In this document: positions 34,819 through 44,080 of the stretch, piece by piece
How positions within the stretch are numbered: the stretch's first letter is position 1
Layout of the letters: every line of letters starts with the position of its first letter
Assembly: GCA_951812285.1 (NCBI GenBank)
Contig: OX638292.1
Coordinates: forward strand, 1 to 64,000
Length of the DNA: 64,000 nucleotides
DNA from: an uncultured Dehalococcoidia bacterium
GTDB lineage: Bacteria > Chloroflexota > Dehalococcoidia > Lucifugimonadales > UBA1127
Direction: 5' to 3'
Program-made: the position numbers and the translations under genes
The notes under the pieces: model-generated
Told to the model about the DNA's origin: nothing
Databases searched by the model: none
What the model saw: the letters and a program-made list of their open reading frames with translations, nothing else

Positions 34819-35679
34819 TTGGACAGCCGCATCGGCGTAATCTACAGCCCCTGGGTTGAGGAAGCGGCCCCCATGGCCGCCGCGCTGGCGGGCGAGCTGC
34901 GCGACGGCTTCGAGCCGTGGGTCTGCTCCGTGCTGGACCTGGAGGAACATGAGGAGCAGGCCCGCGAATGCGGCATCTTCGTCACCGTCGGCGGCGACGG
35001 CACCATCCTGCGCGCCGTCCGGCTCGCTGCGCCAGCCGCCATCCCCATCGTCGGCGTGAACCTGGGCCGCGTCGGCTACATGGCCGAACTGGAGGCTGAC
35101 GAGGCCCGGGAGCGCATCGCTTCCTTCGCCCGCGGCGAGGGCTGGGTGGAGGAGCGCACGATGCTGGAGGCGCAGATCCTCCCGCCCGGCCACACCGGCG
35201 ACGGCCTGCCAAGCTACACCGGCCTCAACGACGCCGTCGTGAGCCGCGTCAAGCCCTCGCGCATGGTGTACGTCGCCGTACGCGTCGACGGCTACCCGCT
35301 GGCCTACTACGCCGCCGACGCCATCGTCGTCGCGACGGCGACGGGAAGCACGGGCTACGCCCTTGCTGCGGGTGGCCCCATCCTCTACGCCGACGCCCCG
35401 TCGCTCATCGTGCAGCCCGTCGCGCCGCAGCTCGCGGACGACGCGGCGGTGGTGCTCCACCCCGGCGCCGTCGTCGAGATCGAGGTGGAAGCGGACCAGG
35501 ACGCCATGGTGAGCGTCGACGGCTACCTCGACCTGGACATTCACCCGGGCGGGGTGATCCGCGTGCAGGAGAGCGTACACCGGACGCGCTTCCTGCGGCA
35601 GGGGCGCAAGCACCGGCTGCCTACGGCGCTGTCGCGGCGGCTGAGCTCGGTGCGCCGCGTGCGGTCGGGGGACGAGTAG
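34819..35679 (+). CDS. nadK: NAD kinase
   Basis: Phosphorylates NAD to NADP. 286 residues from the TTG at 34819, which is preceded by GAGGAG at six bases; the fold begins right there (SRIGVIYSPW). The ATG at 34756 would add 21 residues but overlaps a TATAAT. The catalytic GGDGT is at 58-62 in VTVGGDGTILRA, GLNDAVVSR follows, and ATGSTGYALAAGGP is the second signature. It stands between the complex I operon and a Nudix gene, all on the plus strand. Confidence 0.94.
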   Translation: MDSRIGVIYSPWVEEAAPMAAALAGELRDGFEPWVCSVLDLEEHEEQARECGIFVTVGGDGTILRAVRLAAPAAIPIVGVNLGRVGYMAELEADEARERIASFARGEGWVEERTMLEAQILPPGHTGDGLPSYTGLNDAVVSRVKPSRMVYVAVRVDGYPLAYYAADAIVVATATGSTGYALAAGGPILYADAPSLIVQPVAPQLADDAAVVLHPGAVVEIEVEADQDAMVSVDGYLDLDIHPGGVIRVQESVHRTRFLRQGRKHRLPTALSRRLSSVRRVRSGDE

Positions 35680-35710
35680 CGGGCAACGCCCCGAGCGGAA
35701 GGAGAAACGC

Positions 35711-36256
35711 GTGCCGGGTGAAGAGCTTATCAAGAGCGAGCAGGTATACGAGGGCCGCATCATGAATGTGCGGCGCGACACCATTCGAGTGAACAAGGCC
35801 GCCGGGCCCGTTGAGACCGTGCGGGACGTCGTAGACACCCGGAACGCCGTAACACTGGTGCCCGTGGACTCGGACGGCAACGTGCTGCTGGTGCGCCAGT
35901 ACCGCTGGGCGGCGGCCATCGCGCTCCTCGAGGCGCCGGCGGGCATGATGGAGGCGGGAGAGGACCCCGAGAATACCGCGCACCGGGAGCTCCGTGAGGA
36001 AACGGGCCACTCGGCGGACTCGCTCGTCCACCTGGGCGGATTCTGGATGGCCCCCGGCTACTCGACGGAGTACATGCACGCCTACCTCGCGACGGGCCTG
36101 CGCCCGGACCCGCTCCCGGCCGACGAGGACGAGGATCTTGAGTTGGTTCCCGTCCCCTGGGACGACATCCCGCTCCTCATCCGCGAGGGGACTATCCTCG
36201 ACGCCAAGAGCATCGCAGCGTTGCAGATGGCGTACTTCCTGCACGGGAAGGGGTAG
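35711..36256 (+). CDS. Nudix hydrolase, ADP-ribose pyrophosphatase-like
   Basis: A 181-residue hydrolase of nucleoside diphosphates linked to another group, most like ADP-ribose pyrophosphatase. The Nudix box spans residues 78-100 and ends with HRELREETGH, with all conserved Gly/Glu/Arg positions; the upstream NAVTLVPVDSDGNVLLVRQYR is typical of the ADP-ribose branch, as is the PGYSTEYMHAYLA strand after the box. GTG at 35711 follows GGAAGGAG. It is probably co-transcribed with nadK (31-base gap), linking two enzymes of nicotinamide nucleotide turnover. Confidence 0.9.
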   Translation: MPGEELIKSEQVYEGRIMNVRRDTIRVNKAAGPVETVRDVVDTRNAVTLVPVDSDGNVLLVRQYRWAAAIALLEAPAGMMEAGEDPENTAHRELREETGHSADSLVHLGGFWMAPGYSTEYMHAYLATGLRPDPLPADEDEDLELVPVPWDDIPLLIREGTILDAKSIAALQMAYFLHGKG

Positions 36257-36264
36257 GGTCGCCC

Positions 36265-36708
36265 CTACGATAGAGCCCGGCTGAGCGCCACGACGGGGAT
36301 CTCGCGGTCTGTGCCGGCCCTGTATGCGGCAAAACGCGGGTTTGAAGCAACCACCTTGTCAAAGAGCGCGGTGCGTTCTTCGCCCTTGGTGATGCGGGCC
36401 TCGGCGGCGAAGCCCTCGCCGCCGGTCTCGACGGTCACGTGCGGCTCGGCGGCGACGTTCAGGTACCACGCAGGGTGCCGGTCCCGGCCGTAGTTCGACG
36501 CCACGATGATAAGGTCGCCGGACTCCTCGAACTGAAAGTACATCAGCGGCGACGACCGTGGCCTGCCGCTCCTGCGCCCGCGGGTCACGAGCACAAGCAC
36601 GCCGTGACCCTCGAGACGCCCGAGAATGCGCCCGCCCGACAGGCGCAGCAGCAGCCGGTGCAGCGGCACAAAGAGCCACGCGATCAGGAGGCGTCTGTAG
36701 GTCGGCAT
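36265..36708 (-). CDS. nitroreductase-family deazaflavin-dependent oxidoreductase
   Basis: A 147-residue split-barrel protein of the DDN-like family, members of which use the deazaflavin F420. The core VLVLVTRGRRSGRPRSSPLMYF and IIVASNYGRDRHPAWYLNV are the family signature. ATG at 36708 follows GGAGGG at eight bases; the open frame extends upstream without homology. It is convergent with the Nudix gene and divergent from the sdh operon. Substrate unknown; cofactor F420 by family analogy. Confidence 0.87.
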   Translation of the reverse strand: MPTYRRLLIAWLFVPLHRLLLRLSGGRILGRLEGHGVLVLVTRGRRSGRPRSSPLMYFQFEESGDLIIVASNYGRDRHPAWYLNVAAEPHVTVETGGEGFAAEARITKGEERTALFDKVVASNPRFAAYRAGTDREIPVVALSRALS

Positions 36709-36786
36709 TGTCGGTTCCCTCCGGAACCCCAAATGTCCCTGGACTGTTGCGGTAGGAAAAGGCCGGTTTCGCGCACGCACGCGCGA

Positions 36787-36815
36787 TTGTCACGCATATT
36801 TGTATCTGCTATAGT
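36787..36815 (+). promoter_or_regulatory. promoter of the sdhA-sdhB-hdrB-like operon
   Basis: TTGTCA (36787-36792), 17 bases, then TATAGT (36810-36815) within TGCTATAGT. The transcript would have a leader of about 130 bases containing two small hairpins (GCAGGC/GCCTGC near 36837-36853 and CGGC/GCCG near 36872-36883). No riboswitch class was recognised in it. Confidence 0.7.
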
Positions 36816-36953
36816 ACGCGTTGCTCAGGGAGGTGTGCAGGCTTTCGGCCTGCGCAGCGTCCCGGGGAACCGGCGAAAGCCGCTTTATACCGCTGGAATC
36901 GCAACGCCCCATTCTCTTTGCTGTGTCCGTGTGGGGCGAAAAGGGGTTGGGCA

Positions 36954-38660
36954 TTGTTTTCACATGACGTGCTGGTGCTCGGCGCGGGACTGGCCGGAAT
37001 GCGCGCGGCGCTTGAGGCCGCCCGGTCCGGCGCCAACGTGGCCATGCTCTCCAAGGTCTATCCCGTCCGCAGCCACTCGAACGCCGCCCAGGGCGGCATC
37101 AACGCGGCCCTGACCGACCGCGGCGACGACTGGCATGAGCACGCCTACGACACGGTCAAGGGCAGCGACTTCCTCGGCGACCAGGACGCCATCGAGGTCA
37201 TGTGCCGCGAGGCGGGCCAGGAGCTCATCAACCTGGAGCACATGGGCGTAATCTTCAACCGCGACGATGAGGGTCGCCTCGGCACGCGGGCATTCGGCGG
37301 ACAGCGACGCGCCCGCACCTTCTTCGTCGCCGACATCACCGGGCAGGCAATCCTGCACGTGATGTACGAGCAAATCCTCAAGTACAACGTCCGCGTCTAC
37401 GACGAGTGGTACGCGACAACGCTCATCACCGACCACGGCCGCTGCGGGGGCGTTGTCGCGATGGAGATGCGCACGGGCGAGGTCCACGTCATCCGCGCCA
37501 AGGCCGTCATCCTCGCGACGGGAGGGCTCGGGCGGGTGTTCGAGCCGTCGACCAACGCCCTGATCTGCACGGGAGACGGCATGTCGCTGGCGTACCGCGC
37601 CGGCGCGCCCCTGATGGACATGGAGATGGTGCAGTACCACCCGACCACGCTGAAGGGTTCGGGTGTGCTGCTGAGCGAGGGCGCCCGCGGCGAGGGCGCG
37701 TACCTCATCAACAGCCGCGGCGAGCGGTTCATGGAACGCTACGCCCCCAACATGATGGAGCTGGCCTCGCGCGACGTGGTGTCGCGGGCCGAGATTACGG
37801 AGATCAACGAGGGCAACGACATCGACGGATGCGTGCTGCTCGACTGCCGCCACCTGGGCAGGGCGAAGATCATGGAGCGGCTCATGTACATCCACGAGGT
37901 CGCAATGGACCTCGTTGGCGTGGACATCACCAAGGACCCGGTGCCCATCCGCCCGGGCGTCCACTACCAGATGGGGGGCATCAAGACGGACGTCGACGGG
38001 CGCTGCTGGGACCCGAGGGGCGCATGGAAGGGCGTCGAGGGGCTCTTCGCGGCGGGCGAGACGGCCTGCGTGAGCGTCCACGGCGGCAACCGGCTGGGCG
38101 CGAATTCGCTGCTCGACACGGTCATCTTCGGGCGGCGCAGCGCGCAGGCGGCGATGGCCTACGCGAGCGCCAACAACCACCTCGAATTCTCCGAGGACAC
38201 CTGGGTCGGCGGCGAGAAGGCGACCATGCAGACACTGCTGGACAACAACGGGGGCGGCGACCTCGTCGCCAAACTGCGGCTGGACATGGCGACGGCCATG
38301 GACGAGGGCCTCGGCGTCTACCGCACGGAAGAGGGCATGCAGCAAGCGCTGGACGCCGTCCGCGGCATGAAGGACCGATTCAAGAACGTCATCGTGCAGG
38401 ACAAGGGCAAGGCATTCAACACCAACCTCATCTTCGCGCTGGAGCTGGGCTGCATGCTCGACTGCGCGGAGGCGATCGCGGTGGGCGGGATCGATCGCAA
38501 GGAGAGCCGGGGCGCGCACAGCCGCCTCGACTACGCGGCCCGCGATGACGAGAACTGGATGAAGCACATCCTGCTGTACCAGGGGCCCGGTGACCAGGTC
38601 ACGAAGGAATACGTGCCCATCGTAATCACCCAGTGGCAGCCTGAGGAGAGGAAGTACTAA
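36954..38660 (+). CDS. sdhA: succinate dehydrogenase/fumarate reductase flavoprotein subunit
   Basis: Oxidises succinate or reduces fumarate at a covalently bound FAD. 568 residues. The dinucleotide motif GAGLAG is at 10-15; RSHSNAAQGGINA is the FAD-attachment His region; HPTTLKGSGVLLSEGARGEG and GGNRLGANSLLDTV are substrate- and FAD-site signatures. The start is TTG at 36954, chosen for the AAAAGGGG upstream and the fold beginning three residues later; TTG 36918 is possible. The stop overlaps sdhB by one base. Direction of catalysis is not decided by sequence. Confidence 0.95.
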   Translation: MFSHDVLVLGAGLAGMRAALEAARSGANVAMLSKVYPVRSHSNAAQGGINAALTDRGDDWHEHAYDTVKGSDFLGDQDAIEVMCREAGQELINLEHMGVIFNRDDEGRLGTRAFGGQRRARTFFVADITGQAILHVMYEQILKYNVRVYDEWYATTLITDHGRCGGVVAMEMRTGEVHVIRAKAVILATGGLGRVFEPSTNALICTGDGMSLAYRAGAPLMDMEMVQYHPTTLKGSGVLLSEGARGEGAYLINSRGERFMERYAPNMMELASRDVVSRAEITEINEGNDIDGCVLLDCRHLGRAKIMERLMYIHEVAMDLVGVDITKDPVPIRPGVHYQMGGIKTDVDGRCWDPRGAWKGVEGLFAAGETACVSVHGGNRLGANSLLDTVIFGRRSAQAAMAYASANNHLEFSEDTWVGGEKATMQTLLDNNGGGDLVAKLRLDMATAMDEGLGVYRTEEGMQQALDAVRGMKDRFKNVIVQDKGKAFNTNLIFALELGCMLDCAEAIAVGGIDRKESRGAHSRLDYAARDDENWMKHILLYQGPGDQVTKEYVPIVITQWQPEERKY

Positions 38661-39646
38661 TGCAGGCAAAGGTGAGCGTCCGGCGCTTCAACCCGGACGA
38701 GGAGCAGCCCAAGCCCTATGACCAGCAGTTCGACGTCGAGGTGGAGAGCCACTTCACCGTGCTCGACACGCTGATCAAGGTTCGTGAGGAGATTGACGGC
38801 TCGCTGGCGATGCGGTGCTCGTGCCGGGCTTCCATCTGCGGCTCGTGTGCGATGCGCGTGAACGGCCACGCCGTGCTGGCGTGCAAGGCGCGCGTGTCCG
38901 AGCACCTCTCGGACGACGGCGAGGTGCGCGTGGAGCCCGCGGGCAACCAGCCGGTCATCAAGGACCTCGTCGTGGACCTGGAGCCGTTCTGGAACAAGAT
39001 CCGCGCAGTCGAGCCGTACCTGCAGCCGTCCATGCCGGAGCCGGAGGGCGAGTACCTGGCTCCCAACGACGTCATGCTGCACCTCGTCGACGTGATGGGC
39101 TGCATCATGTGCGGTGCGTGCGTGTCCGACTGCACAGTGCTTGAGGTCGACCCGAACTTCCTCGGCCCGGCGGCGCTCGCCAAGGCGTACCGCTTCGTGG
39201 CGGACACGCGCGACGAGGAGGACGGCAAGCGGCTGGGCCTGTACAACGGCTACGGCGGCATCTGGGACTGCACCCGCTGCGGCGAGTGCGTGCAGGCGTG
39301 CCCCAAGGGCGTCGCGCCCATGGACCGCATCATGGCGCTGCGTGAGAAGGCCATCGAGTCGGGCACGCCGCCGGGCGACTACGACGGAGCCGCATACGGC
39401 TACCGCCACGCCGAGGCTTTCGAGGAGATCGTCTCGCACAACGGCCGGCTGGAAGAGACGATGCTTGTGGTGAAGACGCTTGGGTTGTTCAACCTCCCCA
39501 AGATGCTGGCAATGCTGCCGGTGGGCCTGAACGCCATGCTCCACCGCAAGATGCCGCCGCCCATCGCGCCGAAGGTGCCGGGGATCAACCAGATCCGCCG
39601 GTTGGCGGCCCGCATCAAGATGAACAAGGAGGGCGCCGCCTACTAG
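38660..39646 (+). CDS. sdhB: succinate dehydrogenase/fumarate reductase iron-sulfur subunit
   Basis: Passes electrons from SdhA through three iron-sulfur clusters. The plant-type [2Fe-2S] ligands are C53, C55 or C60, C63 and C75 in RCSCRASICGSC; C148-C151-C154-C158 (CIMCGACVSDC) and C204-C207-C210-C214 (CTRCGECVQACP) bind the other clusters. The second Cys of each later group is retained, favouring four-iron clusters. 328 residues is longer than the usual 240, with a C-terminal extension of about 90. It is followed by an HdrB-like gene instead of sdhC/sdhD. Confidence 0.94.
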   Translation: MQAKVSVRRFNPDEEQPKPYDQQFDVEVESHFTVLDTLIKVREEIDGSLAMRCSCRASICGSCAMRVNGHAVLACKARVSEHLSDDGEVRVEPAGNQPVIKDLVVDLEPFWNKIRAVEPYLQPSMPEPEGEYLAPNDVMLHLVDVMGCIMCGACVSDCTVLEVDPNFLGPAALAKAYRFVADTRDEEDGKRLGLYNGYGGIWDCTRCGECVQACPKGVAPMDRIMALREKAIESGTPPGDYDGAAYGYRHAEAFEEIVSHNGRLEETMLVVKTLGLFNLPKMLAMLPVGLNAMLHRKMPPPIAPKVPGINQIRRLAARIKMNKEGAAY

Positions 39647-39675
39647 GTGCGCCCACAACTCCCAAGGAGGTCACG

Positions 39676-40557
39676 GTGCGATACGCGTTCTTCCCCGGGT
39701 GCGTCTCGAGAGGCGGCGCCCCAGAGCTGTACCAGTCGACAATCGCCGTAGCAGAGCGCATCGGCATCGAGCTGGAGGAGATCGAGGGCTGGTCCTGCAC
39801 GGGCGCAGGGGCGCTGCAGGAGAGCAACCCGCTGCTGGGCGACACGCTGAACGCCCGCAACTTCGCGCTGGCCCAGCGGATGGACCTCCCCATCATGACC
39901 ATCTGCAGCACGTGCCAGGGCGTCATGGCGCAGGCCAAGGTGCGGCTGGAGGACGAGGAGTACCGGGCGCAGATCAACGAGCTGCTGGCCGAGGAGGACC
40001 TGGAGTACACAGGCGGCATCCAGGTCAAGCACATGCTCTGGATCATGGTTGAGGACATCGGCCTCGACCACATCAAGTCGCTGGCCGTGAAGTCGCTCGA
40101 CGGCGTGTTCCTCGCGCCCTTCTATGGCTGCTACATCGTGCGGCCCTCGGCGGCGCTGGAGTACGACGCGTACCCGCAGCGCAAGATCGCACTGGAGCTG
40201 GTCATCGAGGCTCTCGGCGCGACGGCCGTCGATAACGAAGGCAAGACGCGCTGCTGCGGCTTCCCCATCCTCACCATCAATGAGCGGAATTCGCTGGCGA
40301 TGGTCGCCAAGCACACGGGCGAGGCGCAGGACTTGGGCGCGGACGCGATGGTGACACCTTGCCCGCTGTGCCACCTGAACCTCGACGGCTTCCAGTCCAA
40401 GGCGGCCAGGCAAGTGGGCAAGCAGATCAACGTGCCCATCCTGCACCTACCGCAGCTCATCGGCGCAGCGCTGGGGCTCGACGGGCCGACGCTGGGCCTG
40501 AACCGCCACATCGTCTCCTCATTCGACGTTGCCCTGAAGATGGGCCTCCGGGTCTAG
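39676..40557 (+). CDS. HdrB-like CCG-domain subunit (SdhE-type membrane anchor substitute)
   Basis: A 293-residue protein with two cysteine-rich CCG domains like heterodisulfide reductase subunit B and the third subunit of non-classical (type E) succinate:quinone oxidoreductases. The second domain is intact: C152, C193-C194 (TRCCGFP) and C229-x2-C232 (CPLC). The first has C9, C41 and C77-x2-C80, but reads SCTG where CCG is expected. No membrane segment is evident. Located directly after sdhAB with a strong AAGGAGG before its GTG start, it most likely replaces the usual cytochrome b anchor and contacts quinone. Confidence 0.88.
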   Translation: MRYAFFPGCVSRGGAPELYQSTIAVAERIGIELEEIEGWSCTGAGALQESNPLLGDTLNARNFALAQRMDLPIMTICSTCQGVMAQAKVRLEDEEYRAQINELLAEEDLEYTGGIQVKHMLWIMVEDIGLDHIKSLAVKSLDGVFLAPFYGCYIVRPSAALEYDAYPQRKIALELVIEALGATAVDNEGKTRCCGFPILTINERNSLAMVAKHTGEAQDLGADAMVTPCPLCHLNLDGFQSKAARQVGKQINVPILHLPQLIGAALGLDGPTLGLNRHIVSSFDVALKMGLRV

Positions 40558-40575
40558 GCCGGAAAGAAGCACGTA

Positions 40576-41418
40576 ATGGAGATAGGCCTCGACCCCAATC
40601 TCATCGAAGCCGGCGGCATCATCCTCAGCTGGCACGGGCTGTTCAGCGTCATCGCCGTGGCCGTTGCCGTGGTGATGGTCGCCAAGATCGCGCCCCGGCA
40701 CGGCATCTCCGTGGATGACGTCTACTCGGTGGCTGTGTGGGCCATTATCGGCGGCGTCATCGGCGCCCGGTTGCTCCACATCGTAGACAAGCTCGACTTC
40801 TACACGGCCAACCCGCTGGACATCTTTGCCATCTGGACCGGCGGCATCGCCGTGTGGGGCGGCGTCATCGGTGGTTTCGCGGGCGGTTGGATCTACGCGT
40901 CCCGCTCGGGCATCCTCCGAGGCAGGCTGGCCGACATCACGGCCCCCTGGCTGCTGCTCGCCATGGCCATCGGCCGCATCGGCGACATCATCAACGGCGA
41001 GCACCTCGCCAAGCCGACGTCGCTGCCGTGGGGCATCGAGTGGACGCACCCCGGCAGTTTGTCCTTCGGTCTTGGGCCCACACACCCGGCCGTCGTCTAC
41101 GAGATGATGCTGGACCTTGCGGTCGTTGCGCTCGCCCTCTGGGTGCTCCCGAAGATCCTGCGACCGGACGGCATGGTGTTTGCCGCGTCGCTGCTGCTCT
41201 ACGCCTTCGGCCGCATCTTCGTCCTCATGTTCCACGACTACGAGTCATGGCTGTTCGGCATGAGCGAGGCGCAGGCGGTGTCGGTTGCGGTGGTGCTCGT
41301 CACCGTGCCACTCCTGGCCTGGAAGGGCAAGTTCGGGCGCTTCGGGCCGCCGGAGCCCGTCGGCCCAGTCCCCGACACACGGCGCCCCCGTGCCGAGCGG
41401 CGCAGGCGCGGGCGGTGA
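40576..41418 (+). CDS. lgt: prolipoprotein diacylglyceryl transferase
   Basis: Transfers diacylglycerol from phosphatidylglycerol to the lipobox cysteine of lipoproteins in the cytoplasmic membrane. 280 residues with about seven membrane segments; the Lgt signature is AIGRIGDIINGEHLAKPTS, and SWHGLFSVIA holds the conserved His near the N-terminus. ATG at 40576 is 18 bases after the HdrB-like gene, so it may share the sdh transcript. The C-terminal 20 residues are very basic. It ends at a strong bidirectional terminator. A client in this window is the PQQ-repeat lipoprotein near 53 kb. Confidence 0.94.
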   Translation: MEIGLDPNLIEAGGIILSWHGLFSVIAVAVAVVMVAKIAPRHGISVDDVYSVAVWAIIGGVIGARLLHIVDKLDFYTANPLDIFAIWTGGIAVWGGVIGGFAGGWIYASRSGILRGRLADITAPWLLLAMAIGRIGDIINGEHLAKPTSLPWGIEWTHPGSLSFGLGPTHPAVVYEMMLDLAVVALALWVLPKILRPDGMVFAASLLLYAFGRIFVLMFHDYESWLFGMSEAQAVSVAVVLVTVPLLAWKGKFGRFGPPEPVGPVPDTRRPRAERRRRGR

Positions 41419-41449
41419 GGGGCCGCTAGAGCGATTCACGAGACAAGGG

Positions 41450-41482
41450 AAGAGGCCGGGCTGCCTAGCAGTCCGGCCTCTT
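41450..41482. terminator. bidirectional terminator between lgt and clpC
   Basis: A 15-bp inverted repeat with a three-base loop: arms at 41450-41464 and 41468-41482 (AAGAGGCCGG... paired to ...CCGGCCTCTT), with one G-T pair. The flanking A- and T-rich ends suit termination in both directions for the convergent genes. Confidence 0.85.
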
Positions 41483-41505
41483 CTCTTGCGTCGCTAGTGT
41501 GGCGG

Positions 41506-44004
41506 CTACGTGGTGGTTGCCGGCTCCGGCTCGTCCGCCGCCAGCTGGCTTAGCCGAGTGACGATCTCGCCGTCCTCGTCGAGGTCCAGGAGGATGGTGT
41601 CGCCGGGGACATACTTGCCGGCGAGGATCTCCTCGGAGAGCTTGTCCTCCACCTTGCTCTGTATGACGCGGCGCAGCGGCCGGGCGCCCAGGTGCGGGTC
41701 GTAGCCCTCTTCCGCCAGCTTCTCCTTGGCCGCGATGGTGGCGTCCATGTCCATCTCCGCGTCCTTGACCTCCTGGCGCACCTGCTTGAGCATCAGGTCC
41801 ACAATCTGGACGATGTGCTCCTGCTCCAGCGCGTGGAAGACCACGGAGGCGTCGATGCGGTTCAGGAACTCAGGCCGGAAGAACCGCTTGACCTCGTCCA
41901 TGACCTTGTCCCGCATGCGCTCGTAGTCCTGCTCGAAAGCGCGGCCGTCGTTCTGCTTCGACGCGAAGCCCAAGCGGGTGTCCCGCTTGATCAGGTCAGA
42001 GCCCAGATTGCTGGTCATGATGACGACGGCGTTGCGGAAGTCGACCTTGCGGCCCTTCGCGTCCGTCAGGTGACCGTCGTCGAAGATCTGCAGCAGGATG
42101 TTGTAGACGTCCGGGTGCGCCTTCTCGATCTCGTCGAGCAGAATGACCGAGTGCGGCTTGCGGCGGATGGCCTCCGTCAGCTGCCCGCCGTCGTCGTAGC
42201 CGATGTACCCGGGAGGCGCGCCGACGAGCCGTGCGACGGTGTGCCGCTCCATGAACTCCGACATGTCCAGCCGCGTCAGGGCATCGTCCGAGCCGAAGAG
42301 GAACTCGGAGAGCGCCCTCGCCAGCTCGGTCTTGCCCACGCCCGTTGGCCCGAGGAACGTGAAGACGCCCACCGGCCGGCGGGGGTCCTTCAGGCCGGAG
42401 CGTGCGCGGCGGACGGCCTTGGAGACGGCCACAATGGCCTCGTCCTGGCCGATGATGCGGTCGTGCAGGTGCTGCTCCATGTGAAGCAGCCGCTCGGTCT
42501 CCTGCGTCTGCAGGCGCGTGACGGGGATGCCCGTCCACATGCCCACTACCTCGGCGATGTCGTCAGGCGTGACGACGGGGTTCTCGTTCTCCTTGGTCTC
42601 CTGCCACTCGCCTTCCAGGCTCTCCACCTTGCCGGCGAGGCTAAGCTCGCGCTCACGGAGCTCAGCGGCGTACTCGTACTGCTGGTCGGAGAGGGCCTCT
42701 TCCTTCTCGCTGCGGACGCTCTCCAGGACCTTCATGGCCTCCTTGACGGAGAGTGGCATGGTGCTGTGGCGGATGCGCACACGCGAGGCGGCCTCGTCGA
42801 TGAGGTCGATTGCCTTGTCGGGCAGGAAGCGGTCCGGGATGAACCGGGCCGCGAGCCTGGAGGCCGTCGTGAGCGCCTCGTCGCTGATGGTCAGGTTGTG
42901 GTGCTCCTCATAGCGTCCCTTCACGTGGCGAAGGATCTCCGTGGTGTCCTCCTCGGAGGGCTCCTCCACCAGCACGGGCTGGAAGCGGCGTTCGAGGGCA
43001 GGGTCGCGCTCGACGTACTTGCGGTAGTCGTCCAGCGTCGTGGCGCCGATGACGCGGATCTCGCCGCGGGCTAGGGACGGCTTCAGGATGTTGGCGGCGT
43101 CGACAGCGCCCTCGGCGGCGCCTGCGCCCACCAGCGTGTGCATCTCGTCGATGAACAGGATGCAGTTGCCGGCGGTCTTGATCTCCTCCAGCACCTTCTT
43201 CAGGCGTTCCTCGAACTCGCCGCGGTACTTGGTGCCCGCGACCAGCGCGCCCATGTCGAGCGTGACGAGCCGCTTGCCGTTCAGCGTGTCCGGCACGTCG
43301 TTGGAGATGATCCGCTGGGCCAGGGCCTCGACGATAGCGGTCTTGCCGACGCCCGGCTCGCCCATCAGGACCGGATTGTTCTTGGTGCGGCGCGAGAGAA
43401 TCTGGACTGCCCGCTGCAGCTCCTTCTGGCGGCCCCAGACCGGGTCGAGCTTGTTGTTGCGGGACAGCGCCGTCAGGTCGACGCCCAGCTGGTCGAGGAT
43501 GGGGGTGCGGGTGGAGCTGGCGCTGCTGCCGCGGCCCTGCTGCTGGCCGGGTGAGATGCTCTGGCTGAGGAGCCGCTGCGTCTCCGCGCGGACCTTGTCC
43601 AGCGTCACGCCCAGGCTCTCGAGCACGCCGGCGGCCACGCCCTCGCCCTCGCGCATGAGGCCGATGAGCAGGTGCTCCGTGCCGATGTAGTGGTGGCTCA
43701 TGCGGCGGGCCTCGTCCACCGCGAGCTCGATGACGCGCTTGGCCCGTGGGGTAAGGCCGATGTTCTCGCCGGAAACAGGCTTCTCGCCGCGGCCGATGAT
43801 GAACTCAACGGCGGAGCGAACCTTGCTTAGCTCAATCCCCAGGTTGCTGAGGACTCGGGCGGCGACGCCCTCCGTCTCTCGCACCAGACCCAGAAGGATG
43901 TGCTCCGTGCCGATGTAGTTGTGGTTGAAGCGGAGCGCCTCTTCTTGGGATAGAGAAAGAACCCTGCGTGCCCGTTCCGAGAACTTCTCAAACCTGCTTG
44001 CCAT
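41506..44004 (-). CDS. clpC: ATP-dependent Clp protease ATP-binding subunit ClpC
   Basis: An AAA+ unfoldase that feeds proteins to ClpP. 832 residues: two N-terminal Clp repeats (about 1-145), first AAA+ domain with GEPGVGKT at 215-222 and [14 protein letters not shown], a middle domain with a UVR-like segment ([16 protein letters not shown]), then the second AAA+ domain with GPTGVGKT near 552 and [14 protein letters not shown]. The middle domain and UVR motif identify ClpC, not ClpB. ATG at 44004. It is downstream of an S1-domain gene on the same strand. Confidence 0.96.
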   Translation of the reverse strand: MASRFEKFSERARRVLSLSQEEALRFNHNYIGTEHILLGLVRETEGVAARVLSNLGIELSKVRSAVEFIIGRGEKPVSGENIGLTPRAKRVIELAVDEARRMSHHYIGTEHLLIGLMREGEGVAAGVLESLGVTLDKVRAETQRLLSQSISPGQQQGRGSSASSTRTPILDQLGVDLTALSRNNKLDPVWGRQKELQRAVQILSRRTKNNPVLMGEPGVGKTAIVEALAQRIISNDVPDTLNGKRLVTLDMGALVAGTKYRGEFEERLKKVLEEIKTAGNCILFIDEMHTLVGAGAAEGAVDAANILKPSLARGEIRVIGATTLDDYRKYVERDPALERRFQPVLVEEPSEEDTTEILRHVKGRYEEHHNLTISDEALTTASRLAARFIPDRFLPDKAIDLIDEAASRVRIRHSTMPLSVKEAMKVLESVRSEKEEALSDQQYEYAAELRERELSLAGKVESLEGEWQETKENENPVVTPDDIAEVVGMWTGIPVTRLQTQETERLLHMEQHLHDRIIGQDEAIVAVSKAVRRARSGLKDPRRPVGVFTFLGPTGVGKTELARALSEFLFGSDDALTRLDMSEFMERHTVARLVGAPPGYIGYDDGGQLTEAIRRKPHSVILLDEIEKAHPDVYNILLQIFDDGHLTDAKGRKVDFRNAVVIMTSNLGSDLIKRDTRLGFASKQNDGRAFEQDYERMRDKVMDEVKRFFRPEFLNRIDASVVFHALEQEHIVQIVDLMLKQVRQEVKDAEMDMDATIAAKEKLAEEGYDPHLGARPLRRVIQSKVEDKLSEEILAGKYVPGDTILLDLDEDGEIVTRLSQLAADEPEPATTT

Positions 44005-44080
44005 GGCCTACCCCCAAACCCGTTTTGACTGGGCTTGTCCCCCACCAACTGTAAAAGGGCGAAAACGCCGTTGGAGAAGT

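Noticed and set aside
36816..36953. Riboswitch in the sdhA leader
   Set aside because: Two small hairpins are present, but the conserved motifs of the classes I could recall (cobalamin, c-di-GMP, TPP, glycine, fluoride, ZTP) are not.
36960..38669. 569-codon minus-strand ORF opposite sdhA
   Set aside because: A shadow of the high third-position GC of sdhA; no domain, and sdhA is unmistakable.
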